Shown here piece by piece: positions 56,392 to 64,000 of a stretch of DNA of 64,000 bases; positions within the stretch are counted from its first letter, which is position 1, and every line of letters starts with the position of its first letter. The translations under genes were made by a program, and so were the position numbers. The notes beneath the pieces are model-generated. The model searched no databases and was not told the origin of the DNA. It saw nothing but the letters and a program-made list of their open reading frames with translations. Origin of the DNA: Pseudomonas wuhanensis (lineage in GTDB: Bacteria; Pseudomonadota; Gammaproteobacteria; Pseudomonadales; Pseudomonadaceae). The stretch covers positions 3,224,001 to 3,288,000 of the forward strand of contig NZ_CP117430.1 of assembly GCF_030687395.1 (NCBI RefSeq). Reading direction: 5' to 3'.

Positions 56392-57764
56392 GCCAGGGAC
56401 CTCCGCAAGTGATTGAGCATGTCGACGCGGGTAATCAGGCCATGGAAGCCCGAGGTGTCGGCGATGATCGCCACCAGCCCACGGTCGAGCACCGCCTCCA
56501 GCTCAGCAAGACTGGCGCCGGGAGGCAGGGTTTCGAGCTTGTCGGTCATCGCGCTGGTCACGGTCATGCGAAAATGCGTAGCGTCTTCATGCACGCCAAA
56601 CAGAATATCGGACTCGTCGATGACCCCGACCAGCCGCTGCCCATCCACCAGCACCGGCAGTTGCGACACATCCGCCAGACGCATGCGCTGGAAAGCGGTG
56701 AGCAGCGTGTCGTCCGGGCCCACGCTGACCACCCGGCCATCTTCGAAACGCCGCGCGATCAGGTCACGCAAATCACCGTAACGCTTGCGCGCAAGCAGCC
56801 CCTGATCGTTCATCCACTGGTCGTTGTAGACCTTCGACAGGTAGCGGGTGCCGGTGTCGCAGACAAAACTGACCACCCGCTTCGGCTCGGTTTGTTCGCG
56901 GCAGTAACGCAGTGCCGCAGCGAGCAATGTGCCGGTCGAGGAGCCGCCGAGAATGCCTTCGGCGCGCAGCAGTTGGCGGGCATGATCGAAGCTTTCTTCG
57001 TCGCTGATCGAATAGGCCTTACGCACGCTGGACAGGTCGGCAATTGATGGAATGAAGTCTTCGCCAATGCCCTCCACCGCCCAGGAACCGGGCGTACCAA
57101 GGGTGCCGCTGCGGCTGTATTCGGCCATCACCGAACCGACCGGATCGGCCAGCACCATTTCCAGGTTCGGTTGTACGCGCTGGAAGAAACGGGTCAGCCC
57201 GGTCAGCGTGCCAGCCGAACCGACGCCGACCACGATGGCATCCACATCATGCTGAGTCTGCGCCCAGATTTCCGGAGCGGTACTGCACTCGTGGGCCAGC
57301 GGGTTGGCCGGGTTGTTGAATTGATCAGCGAAGAAGGCGTCGGGAATATCCTGCGCCAACCGCGCAGCGACGTCCTGGTAATAATCGGGATGGCCCTTGC
57401 CGACGTCGGAGCGGGTGATGTGCACTTCCGCGCCCATCGCCTTGAGGTGCAGGACCTTCTCGGTGGACATCTTGTCCGGCACCACCAACACCACCCGATA
57501 ACCCTTGGCTCGGCCGACCAGGGCCAGGCCCAGACCGGTGTTGCCAGCGGTGGCCTCGACGATGGTGCCACCGGGGCGCAGGCGGCCATCGCGCTCGGCG
57601 GCATCGATCATTGCCAGACCGATACGATCCTTGATCGAGCCACCGGGGTTCTGCGATTCGAGTTTGAGAAACAGCGTGCACGGACCGGTATCGAAGCGGC
57701 TGACGCGCACCAGCGGCGTGTTGCCGATCAGTTCGAGCACGGCGGGACGGGAGTCGTTCGGCAT
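56388..57764 (-). CDS. Cystathionine beta-synthase with C-terminal CBS domains
   Basis: 458 residues. PLP lysine Lys45 in NPGGSIKDRI; the PLP phosphate loop EATAGNTGLGL. The core runs to ~320; a pair of CBS domains follows (~335-458), as in human CBS but without the heme-binding N-terminus. Condenses serine with homocysteine to cystathionine; the CBS pair may bind AMP or SAM. GAGGTG precedes the ATG at 57764. Followed with a four-base overlap by cystathionine gamma-lyase. Confidence 0.92.
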   Translation of the reverse strand: MPNDSRPAVLELIGNTPLVRVSRFDTGPCTLFLKLESQNPGGSIKDRIGLAMIDAAERDGRLRPGGTIVEATAGNTGLGLALVGRAKGYRVVLVVPDKMSTEKVLHLKAMGAEVHITRSDVGKGHPDYYQDVAARLAQDIPDAFFADQFNNPANPLAHECSTAPEIWAQTQHDVDAIVVGVGSAGTLTGLTRFFQRVQPNLEMVLADPVGSVMAEYSRSGTLGTPGSWAVEGIGEDFIPSIADLSSVRKAYSISDEESFDHARQLLRAEGILGGSSTGTLLAAALRYCREQTEPKRVVSFVCDTGTRYLSKVYNDQWMNDQGLLARKRYGDLRDLIARRFEDGRVVSVGPDDTLLTAFQRMRLADVSQLPVLVDGQRLVGVIDESDILFGVHEDATHFRMTVTSAMTDKLETLPPGASLAELEAVLDRGLVAIIADTSGFHGLITRVDMLNHLRRSLA

Positions 57765-57943
57765 GTCGTCACCTCGCTGCATGTATCCGCACTGGATGGA
57801 CAGCGACCTGCGGCGAATCATTGCGCGCCAGTCGCAAGCAAAGCCTCGCCTTGGACCATAGGCCGGGATTGCGCGCCCCGCAACTTTTCGTAGCCAGTCG
57901 GTAACGTCGTCGCCTGAACGCCGCTACCTGAGAGTTCCCGGTT

Positions 57944-60418
57944 TCATGCAGGCACTTTTCCCTGGCGGTGATCTGCGAAGAACGCCTTGCCCTTGCCGAT
58001 CCGGTCGGAGGCCTTGGGCATATTCGCAGCCGAGGCATCCTGGCCATCGACATACCAGTAGCAATGGCTCACTGCCCGGGTGATGCCCACGTAGGCCAGC
58101 CGCAAGATCTCGTCTTTCTGTGCGCTGTCGTAAGCTTCACTGTCGCCAGCCTTACCGAGTCCGGCCATGCGATAGACCTGGTTCTTGTAAGGTGAACTGG
58201 TCAGGTGCTGGCAATCGCCCAGCAGAAACACCGCATCAGCCTGCAGGCCCTTGGCGCTGTGATAGGTCAGTTGTTTGAGCCGTCGCGCCTCATACGGCAA
58301 GCTAGAATCCACATTAACTACAGACTGAATATGCTCTTCTATCAATGACTTATCGCTGCTTTTTCGATAAAGCATCAAGATTGAATCGCCCATTCTGTAG
58401 TGCTCGGTCAGGCGCTGGGCCATGCCCTGGTCATCCCGGTCGAGCACATTCACCGGCAGCAGTGCCTTGGGTTCACCACTGGCCTTGGCTTTCTTGCCAG
58501 CGATCGCCGGTGCCGCGCGGACAATATGCTCCGCCGCGTCGATGATGTGCTGATGGCTGCGGTAATTGTCGCTGAGCATCACTTTGGTCGTGCTTGGCGA
58601 CGGGAATTCCTTGTTGAACTCCATGAAGTAAGTCGGCGAACTGCCGCGCCAGCCATAAATGGACTGCCAGTCATCACCGACACAAAGCAATGACGATCGT
58701 TGCGCGCCGCGCCCCACATGCATGGCCGGTCCGCGACTGCGGATCTCCGTCAGGCTGGCGCGAATCCACGAAACGATCTGCGGCGACACGTCCTGAAACT
58801 CGTCGATCATCAAGTGCGACATGGGCCTGAGCAGCTCATCGCTCAGCAGCTTGAGATTCTCCGGCGAATGTTCGCTGAACAAGGCGAACATCCGGTTGTA
58901 GGTCATCACCGGGGGCGATTGATCCAGCAGATGATCTTCCAGCGCTCGCCAGAACAGGCTCAACGCCTCGAAGAAAAACCGGTCCGGGTCATCCTTGGCG
59001 AAACTCATCTGGCCCACGGCATTGGGCACATCCAGGCCGAGGTTTTCAATGAACCCGGCCGCCGCGACAAAACAGTCCAGCAACGGCGCGGAGCCGAGCT
59101 CGCCCTTGACCTTGTAATCGAAGCCCGGTCCGGCGCTGGCGTCTCCGGCAAGCGATGCCAAAACACGCTTTGAAGACTCATAACTATCTAGCCATATCAA
59201 AGGCTTACGACAGAAAGCTTGAAACAAGGTACGCTTCACCGCCCATTCTGCGCGCACTGAAAGCTTGGCATTCGGACGGCTGACCTGGGGATTTTCCCGG
59301 GGATCGAAACCCAGCACCACCCAGGCGTCCAGCGTCGGAATGTAGCCGTGGCAATGGAAGGTCGCGCCATTAATGTCGAAGGTCTGACGATTCGGTTCGA
59401 TGCCCTTGATCGGCCAGGCACCGGCGCGAAACCACAAGTCTTCGATTGTGTCGCACAGTTCTTCATCGCGCTTGGCGGCGAGCTCAGTCACCGCCATGCG
59501 TTTCTGCACGTCCGGGTGATCACGCTCCAGCTCCTTGAGCTGCAAGGCATGACGAGACAGAGGTTTGATCAATTCGCGAAAGCGCTCATCGCGATTGTGC
59601 AGGCTGTGATAACAGGCATTGAGTTGCTGACGCTGAGCGTCGTTGATGCGCAGGTCGAAGGGGTTGCTGTCGACCTCCTCATCGCCGCCTTGCACGCGGT
59701 GACTGAGGTTTTCGAAGGCTTGCAGCCGCTCGAAACCTGGCAGGCTACGGACCATCGGCAGAATGCGCGAGTGAAAAGTGCGCACCAGGTCGCGCGCTTC
59801 TTTAAGGCTGATTCCCCGGCCCCAGACTGCAAACAGTTCGATCAGCTTGTTGATGAAGTCCTTGCGCGATTCGCGGGTGAAAGTCACCACGGTCATCGAG
59901 CTCAGCTCAAACCCCAGGTAATGACTGAGCAGCAGAATTCGCAACACCAGGGTAGTCGACTTGCCCGCGCCCGCCCCGGCGATCACCGAGGTCGACGGTG
60001 TGTCGCTGAAAATCATCTTCCATTGGGCAGTACTTGGCTGGGCATGCGCTGGCAGCAGCCGCGCCACGTCGGCCTTCATGCGCTTCTTCAGCTCAGCACT
60101 CAATGGCAGGCGCCAATCGTCGAACAGATTGTTATCGACATTGGGCGGTCGATGCTCGGTTGAGCGCGAGTCGCGAATCAATAGAACCTGCCGACCTTCC
60201 TCCAACCCCTCGAGTTTGCCTTCCTTATAGCCGTACTCCACACCGGCGCTGTGGCCGCTGCGAAAACCGTCGGCTTGCCCGTGCAACCAGGAAGCACGAT
60301 GTTGCGCGCGCAGGCGGGTAAGGCCATGGCCAAAGAACCGGGCGGCCAGGCGCTTGAACAAAGGCATCTCGGCCAAGGGACGAAGTTCGGGGGGAAGATC
60401 GGGGGTGTGTTGCGGCAC
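57944..60418 (-). CDS. UvrD-like SF1 DNA helicase
   Basis: 824 residues. Walker A AGAGAGKST (147-155), QDV box HLMIDEFQDVSPQ, motif III GDDWQSIYGWRGS, and late SAKGLQADAVFL give an SF1A helicase. The 140-residue N-terminal part, with a coiled segment (GYKEGKLEGLEEGRQ), resembles helicase IV-like enzymes; no nuclease motif seen. Probably a 3'-5' helicase in repair or replication restart. Named only at family level. Confidence 0.9.
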   Translation of the reverse strand: MPQHTPDLPPELRPLAEMPLFKRLAARFFGHGLTRLRAQHRASWLHGQADGFRSGHSAGVEYGYKEGKLEGLEEGRQVLLIRDSRSTEHRPPNVDNNLFDDWRLPLSAELKKRMKADVARLLPAHAQPSTAQWKMIFSDTPSTSVIAGAGAGKSTTLVLRILLLSHYLGFELSSMTVVTFTRESRKDFINKLIELFAVWGRGISLKEARDLVRTFHSRILPMVRSLPGFERLQAFENLSHRVQGGDEEVDSNPFDLRINDAQRQQLNACYHSLHNRDERFRELIKPLSRHALQLKELERDHPDVQKRMAVTELAAKRDEELCDTIEDLWFRAGAWPIKGIEPNRQTFDINGATFHCHGYIPTLDAWVVLGFDPRENPQVSRPNAKLSVRAEWAVKRTLFQAFCRKPLIWLDSYESSKRVLASLAGDASAGPGFDYKVKGELGSAPLLDCFVAAAGFIENLGLDVPNAVGQMSFAKDDPDRFFFEALSLFWRALEDHLLDQSPPVMTYNRMFALFSEHSPENLKLLSDELLRPMSHLMIDEFQDVSPQIVSWIRASLTEIRSRGPAMHVGRGAQRSSLLCVGDDWQSIYGWRGSSPTYFMEFNKEFPSPSTTKVMLSDNYRSHQHIIDAAEHIVRAAPAIAGKKAKASGEPKALLPVNVLDRDDQGMAQRLTEHYRMGDSILMLYRKSSDKSLIEEHIQSVVNVDSSLPYEARRLKQLTYHSAKGLQADAVFLLGDCQHLTSSPYKNQVYRMAGLGKAGDSEAYDSAQKDEILRLAYVGITRAVSHCYWYVDGQDASAANMPKASDRIGKGKAFFADHRQGKVPA

Positions 60419-60697
60419 GCTGACGGACTCCAGAGTGTGAGGCTGTTGAGGGCTATGGTGTCTGCATTTGCCGTTGAGTTCTAGTGAAATGCTTACAGGT
60501 CATTGGCTTATACGATGAAGTGAAGGCTGGGTGAGAATGTTTCGAGGTTATTTGATATCAACTAATTCGATTGTATTGAGGCATTTTTTACGCTTTTTAT
60601 CGATGAGTGCCTGATAGATGATGCTCGCCATCAACCACCGGTTCTCGTTTGTGGCTCAGACGCTCTGCCCCATGACGAACCTTTTCAGGAGACGATC
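60419..60697. other. Intergenic, AT-rich
   Basis: ~280 bases between the divergent helicase and pirin genes, rising in AT around 60530-60620. It holds promoters for both; no gene or repeat seen. Confidence 0.5.
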
Positions 60698-61393
60698 ATG
60701 CTTGAACTCAGACCCTTCAACTCGCTCGGCGGCGCGCACCATGGCTGGTTGGATGCCCATCACCACTTTTCGTTCGCCGAGTACTACGACCCCAAACGCA
60801 TGAACTGGGGCAACCTGCGGGTGTGGAACGATGACGTGATTGCCCCCGGCACCGGGTTCCCGCAACACCCGCACCGCGACATGGAAATCATCACCTACGT
60901 TCGTGAAGGCGCGATCACCCACCAGGACAACCTCGGCAACAAGGGCCGCACCGAAGCGGGCGACGTTCAGGTCATGAGCGCCGGCACCGGGATCGCTCAC
61001 AGTGAGTACAACCTGGAAGCCACCGAGACCCGGATCTTTCAGATCTGGATCATTCCCAACGAAGCCGGTTCGGCACCGTCGTGGGGTGCCAAGCCGTTCC
61101 CCAAAGGCGAGCGCGAAGGTTTCGTGACCCTCGCCAGCGGCAAGGCCGGCGACGATCAAAGCCTGCACATTCGCGCCGATGCGCGTCTGGTGGCGGCGAA
61201 CCTGAAGGCTGGTGAGTGCGCGGAGTATCACCTGGACAGCGGCCGTCGTGCTTACCTGGTTCCAGCCACCGGCGTCATTGAAGTCAATGGCTTGCGTGCA
61301 CAAGCTCGAGACGGTGTTGCGATCGCCGATGAGCAGGTGTTGCGCGTGACCGCGATTGAGGACAGTGAAATCGTGTTGGTGGATGTGGCTTGA
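60698..61393 (+). CDS. Pirin-family protein (YhhW-like quercetinase)
   Basis: 231 residues, two cupin domains. Metal ligands His57, His59, His101 and Glu103 match those of E. coli YhhW, which has quercetin 2,3-dioxygenase activity. CAGGAG precedes the ATG. Natural substrate unproven. A strong terminator follows 20 bases after the stop. Confidence 0.93.
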   Translation: MLELRPFNSLGGAHHGWLDAHHHFSFAEYYDPKRMNWGNLRVWNDDVIAPGTGFPQHPHRDMEIITYVREGAITHQDNLGNKGRTEAGDVQVMSAGTGIAHSEYNLEATETRIFQIWIIPNEAGSAPSWGAKPFPKGEREGFVTLASGKAGDDQSLHIRADARLVAANLKAGECAEYHLDSGRRAYLVPATGVIEVNGLRAQARDGVAIADEQVLRVTAIEDSEIVLVDVA

Positions 61394-61410
61394 TGGGGTA
61401 AACGCAGGAC

Positions 61411-61450
61411 AAAAAAAGGGGCGACCGTTGATGGTTGCCCCTTTTTTCTT
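61411..61450 (+). terminator. Rho-independent terminator after the pirin gene
   Basis: AAAAAAAGGGGCGACC pairs with GGTTGCCCCTTTTTT (one G-U pair) around a 6-base loop, followed by CTT. A textbook terminator; the A-run makes it usable in both directions. Confidence 0.92.
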
Positions 61451-61473
61451 AAATGTTAGTGACTGTACTGACG

Positions 61474-61541
61474 CCATCGCGGGCAAGCCCGCTCCCACAG
61501 GTTTAGCGCAATCCTTGTGGGAGCGGGCTTGCCCGCGATGG
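61474..61541. repeat. REP doublet, reverse orientation
   Basis: CCATCGCGGGCAAGCCCGCT and its complement AGCGGGCTTGCCCGCGATGG are separated by ~28 bases. The two units face the other way compared with most doublets here (their outer ends are the GCGATGG ends). Lies at the pgm 3' end. Confidence 0.9.
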
Positions 61542-61550
61542 GGCCCTCAA

Positions 61551-63197
61551 TCACTTCGCAGAAATCGCGCCGTCCACCAAGGTCTGAGCTTCCGCTACCA
61601 ACTGCTTCAGGTGGTCGTCACTGACAAAGCTTTCCGCGTAGATCTTGTAGATATCCTCAGTACCCGACGGACGCGCCGCGAACCAACCGTTCTCTGTCAT
61701 GACTTTCAGACCGCCAATAGCCTGGTCGTTACCCGGTGCATGGCTGAGGATGCTCTGGATCGCTTCGCCCGCCAGTTGAGTCGAGGTGACCTGGTCCGGC
61801 GACAATTTGCTCAGCAGCGCTTTCTGTTCAGGGTTTGCCTTGGCATCGACCCGTACCGAGAAAGGTTCGCCCAGTTCATCGGTCAATGCGCGATAGGCCT
61901 GGCTAGGGTCACGGCCCGTGCGAGCGGTCATTTCGGCGGCCAGCAAAGCTGGAATCAAGCCGTCCTTGTCGGTGCACCAGACACTGCCGTCCTTGCGCAG
62001 GAACGATGCGCCAGCACTTTCTTCACCGCCAAAACCGAGGGAACCGTCGAACAGACCGTCGGCAAACCATTTGAAGCCGACCGGCACTTCGTACAGACGG
62101 CGACCCAGACGTTTGGCAACGCGATCGATCAAGCCACTGCTAACCACGGTTTTGCCCACGGCCGCATCGGCGCGCCACTGTGGGCGGTTCTGGAACAGGT
62201 AATCGATCGACACCGCGAGGTAGCTGTTGGGGGCCAGCAAACCACCGGACGGAGTCACGATGCCATGGCGGTCGTGATCCGGGTCACAGGCAAAAGCCAC
62301 GTCGAAACGCTCTTTCAGACCGATCAGGCCTTGCATGGCGTGGCTGGACGATGGGTCCATGCGGATCTGCCCGTCCCAGTCGACGGTCATGAAACGGAAT
62401 GTCGCATCAACCTGTTTATTCACCACCTCCAGGTCCAGGCGATAGTGCTCGGCAATCGCCGACCAGTAGCGCACGCCTGCTCCGCCCAGCGGATCGACAC
62501 CCAGACGCAGCTTCGCATCGCGGATGGCGTCGAAATCGATCACGTTGATCAGGTCGGCGACATAGGTGTTGAGGTAATCGTGGCGATGGGTGGTGCTGGC
62601 CTTCAGGGCCTGCTCGTAGCTGATGCGTTTGACGCCAGCGAGTTTGGCCGCCAGCAACTCGTTGGCCTTGGCTTCGATCCACTTGGTGATGTGGGTATCG
62701 GCCGGGCCGCCGTTGGTAGGGTTGTACTTGTAGCCACCGCTTTGTGGCGGGTTGTGGGACGGCGTGATGACAATGCCGTCCGCCAGGCCCGAGGTGCGCC
62801 CACGGTTGTAGCAAAGAATCGCGTGGGAAATGGCCGGCGTCGGCGTGTACTCGTCTCCTTCGGCGATCATCACTGTCACGCCGTTCGCCGCCAGGACTTC
62901 CAGGGCGCTGGCACCGGCTGGCGTGGACAGCGCGTGGGTGTCAATCCCGACGAACAGCGGACCGTTGATGCCCTGGGCTTCGCGGTACAGGCAGATCGCT
63001 TGGCTGATGGCCAGAACGTGCCATTCGTTGAAACTCAGGTCGAACGAGCTACCTCGGTGTCCGGACGTGCCGAAGGCGACGCGCTGGGTAGAAATGGCTG
63101 CATCGGGCTGGCCGGTGTAATAGGCCGTTACCAGTCGCGGGATGTCGACCAACAGTTCTGCCGGTGCCGGTTTGCCCGCAAAAGGACTGAGTGTCAT
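61551..63197 (-). CDS. pgm: Phosphoglucomutase, alpha-D-glucose phosphate-specific
   Basis: 548 residues. Catalytic phosphoserine Ser147 ([11 protein letters not shown]), metal loop CDPDHDRHG near 305, substrate loop GEESAGASF near 380 and phosphate-binding [11 protein letters not shown] near 515. Interconverts glucose 1- and 6-phosphate for glycogen, trehalose and envelope sugar synthesis. AGAGG lies seven bases before the ATG. Confidence 0.96.
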   Translation of the reverse strand: MTLSPFAGKPAPAELLVDIPRLVTAYYTGQPDAAISTQRVAFGTSGHRGSSFDLSFNEWHVLAISQAICLYREAQGINGPLFVGIDTHALSTPAGASALEVLAANGVTVMIAEGDEYTPTPAISHAILCYNRGRTSGLADGIVITPSHNPPQSGGYKYNPTNGGPADTHITKWIEAKANELLAAKLAGVKRISYEQALKASTTHRHDYLNTYVADLINVIDFDAIRDAKLRLGVDPLGGAGVRYWSAIAEHYRLDLEVVNKQVDATFRFMTVDWDGQIRMDPSSSHAMQGLIGLKERFDVAFACDPDHDRHGIVTPSGGLLAPNSYLAVSIDYLFQNRPQWRADAAVGKTVVSSGLIDRVAKRLGRRLYEVPVGFKWFADGLFDGSLGFGGEESAGASFLRKDGSVWCTDKDGLIPALLAAEMTARTGRDPSQAYRALTDELGEPFSVRVDAKANPEQKALLSKLSPDQVTSTQLAGEAIQSILSHAPGNDQAIGGLKVMTENGWFAARPSGTEDIYKIYAESFVSDDHLKQLVAEAQTLVDGAISAK

Positions 63198-63307
63198 GCA
63201 AAACCTCTGAGGAAGAGTGGTTCGGGAATAGCACGCAGTTTACTGACAGTTTGCTCCTGGCGCGATGTTATCGATTGTCAGGTTCCGAGGATGATTGGCG
63301 TCGTCGC

Positions 63308-64000
63308 TCAGTCGATCGATTCCAGGCGCAAGGCATCCCCCAACAGTCCCAGCGCGTCGGCGAGGTCGTGGTGACCACCGACGGTATGACTCAGGCGCAA
63401 ATGCTGCCCGTGCAGGCCCTGCAAGCTGAACAATTCTCCCGGAGCAATCACCACATGCTGCTTGAGCAAACGCTCGAACACTCGATGCACATCGACCTGG
63501 CGCAACGAGCGAATCCAGATCGTCGCCCCGCCTCGGGGTTCAACGAAGTGCAGCGCGTCGGGCAGTCGCTCTTCAAGCAACTGTGTCATCTGCACCATGC
63601 GTTCCTTGAGCAGTCGACGCAATACCACCAGGTGTTGATCGATGCGTCCGTTGCTGTACAGCCGCGCTATGGCTTTCTGACGGATCAACGACAAACGGAA
63701 AGCGCGCAGCAAAAAGTGCCGCTGCAATCTGGCACGCAATTGTCGCGACAGCAGATAGCCGAAGGGCGCCTCCGACCCGATGAATTTCTCGAATGTGGAA
63801 AACACGATCAGCCGATCCGGGTCCAGCAGATCGCGAAATCGCAGGCCGTTCGGCTCGAACTCAAGCTCGCCATAGCAATCGTTTTCCAGTACCCAACTGC
63901 CATGTCGTTTCAGCAGCTGTGCGGCGGAATGCCTGTTGCTGTCGGGCGCCACACTGCCTCGTGGCATGTTCAGCCCCGATGAAAGCATCACCAGTCGCAC
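63308..64000 (-). CDS. MocR/GntR-type regulator or aminotransferase, C-terminal part (cut by window)
   Basis: 230 residues, open at the window's right edge, so the N-terminus is missing. PLP-dependent fold-type I: NDCYGELEF (the Asp-Tyr pair) and the lysine in STFEKFIGSEAPFGYLL. The small domain (RPDALHFVEPRGGATIWIR) and C-terminal APGELFSLQG follow. This is the aminotransferase-like part of MocR-type regulators, which carry an N-terminal GntR helix-turn-helix. The latter lies beyond the edge, so a free aminotransferase cannot be excluded. Confidence 0.8.
   Translation of the reverse strand: MRLVMLSSGLNMPRGSVAPDSNRHSAAQLLKRHGSWVLENDCYGELEFEPNGLRFRDLLDPDRLIVFSTFEKFIGSEAPFGYLLSRQLRARLQRHFLLRAFRLSLIRQKAIARLYSNGRIDQHLVVLRRLLKERMVQMTQLLEERLPDALHFVEPRGGATIWIRSLRQVDVHRVFERLLKQHVVIAPGELFSLQGLHGQHLRLSHTVGGHHDLADALGLLGDALRLESID

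Overview
The window reads as a chromosomal segment of a Pseudomonas of the fluorescens group. The evidence is the high-GC coding sequence, the many REP-type palindromes (GTGGGAGCGGGCTTGCCCGCGA and its complement) between genes, the aprX-lipase secretion operon with two autotransporter proteases and two family I.3 lipases, and typical pseudomonad small proteins such as DUF1652. No prophage, CRISPR array or complete insertion sequence is visible.

Region by region. 1-6.6 kb: a small lipoprotein, a Rid-family protein divergent from a LysR regulator, and a group that looks like stress or envelope proteins (a KGG-repeat protein, a ClpP-like protease, and a translationally coupled set of DUF3618, holin-X-like and related membrane proteins). 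6.9-9.9 kb: a tripartite tricarboxylate transporter, tctCBA. 10.1-11.6 kb: a YcaC-type hydrolase, then an AT-rich patch with one unrecognised gene beside tRNA-Sec. 11.7-20.8 kb: a co-oriented selenocysteine and formate dehydrogenase locus (fdnG-fdxH-fdnI-fdhE-selA-selB-selC). fdnG is read through an in-frame UGA followed by a textbook bacterial SECIS hairpin. 21-25.8 kb: a PatB/MalY C-S lyase, a CinA-family amidase, a Yip1-family membrane protein, a CPA1-type antiporter and a hemerythrin. 25.9-28.9 kb: a soluble PAS-PAS hybrid histidine kinase and a zeta-toxin-like kinase. 29-33 kb: a FAN1-type VRR-NUC nuclease overlapping a nuclease-helicase of the XPD/DinG type, probably a crosslink or structure-specific DNA repair operon. 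33.1-35 kb: a YgdI/YgdR lipoprotein, a DUF1624 membrane protein and a secreted hypothetical.

35.3-52 kb is a long co-directional exoenzyme locus read right to left: aprX (serralysin), its inhibitor, the type I secretion system aprDEF, two subtilase autotransporters and two RTX lipases (pueB, pueA types). AprDEF should export AprX and both lipases, which carry RTX repeats and C-terminal secretion signals. The autotransporters carry their own beta-barrels. A perfect match to the RsmA/RsmE consensus covers the aprX ribosome-binding site, so Gac/Rsm control is likely.

52.3-64 kb: a RAYT (REP-associated transposase) that seems shortened at its N-terminus, a DAO-type amine oxidase, a DUF1652 protein, a CBS/CGL reverse transsulfuration pair, a UvrD-like helicase, a pirin, phosphoglucomutase, and a MocR-type aminotransferase domain cut by the window edge.

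Starts were chosen from ribosome-binding sites and family lengths and often differ from the longest open frame. Function calls rest on recognised motifs, with no database search.
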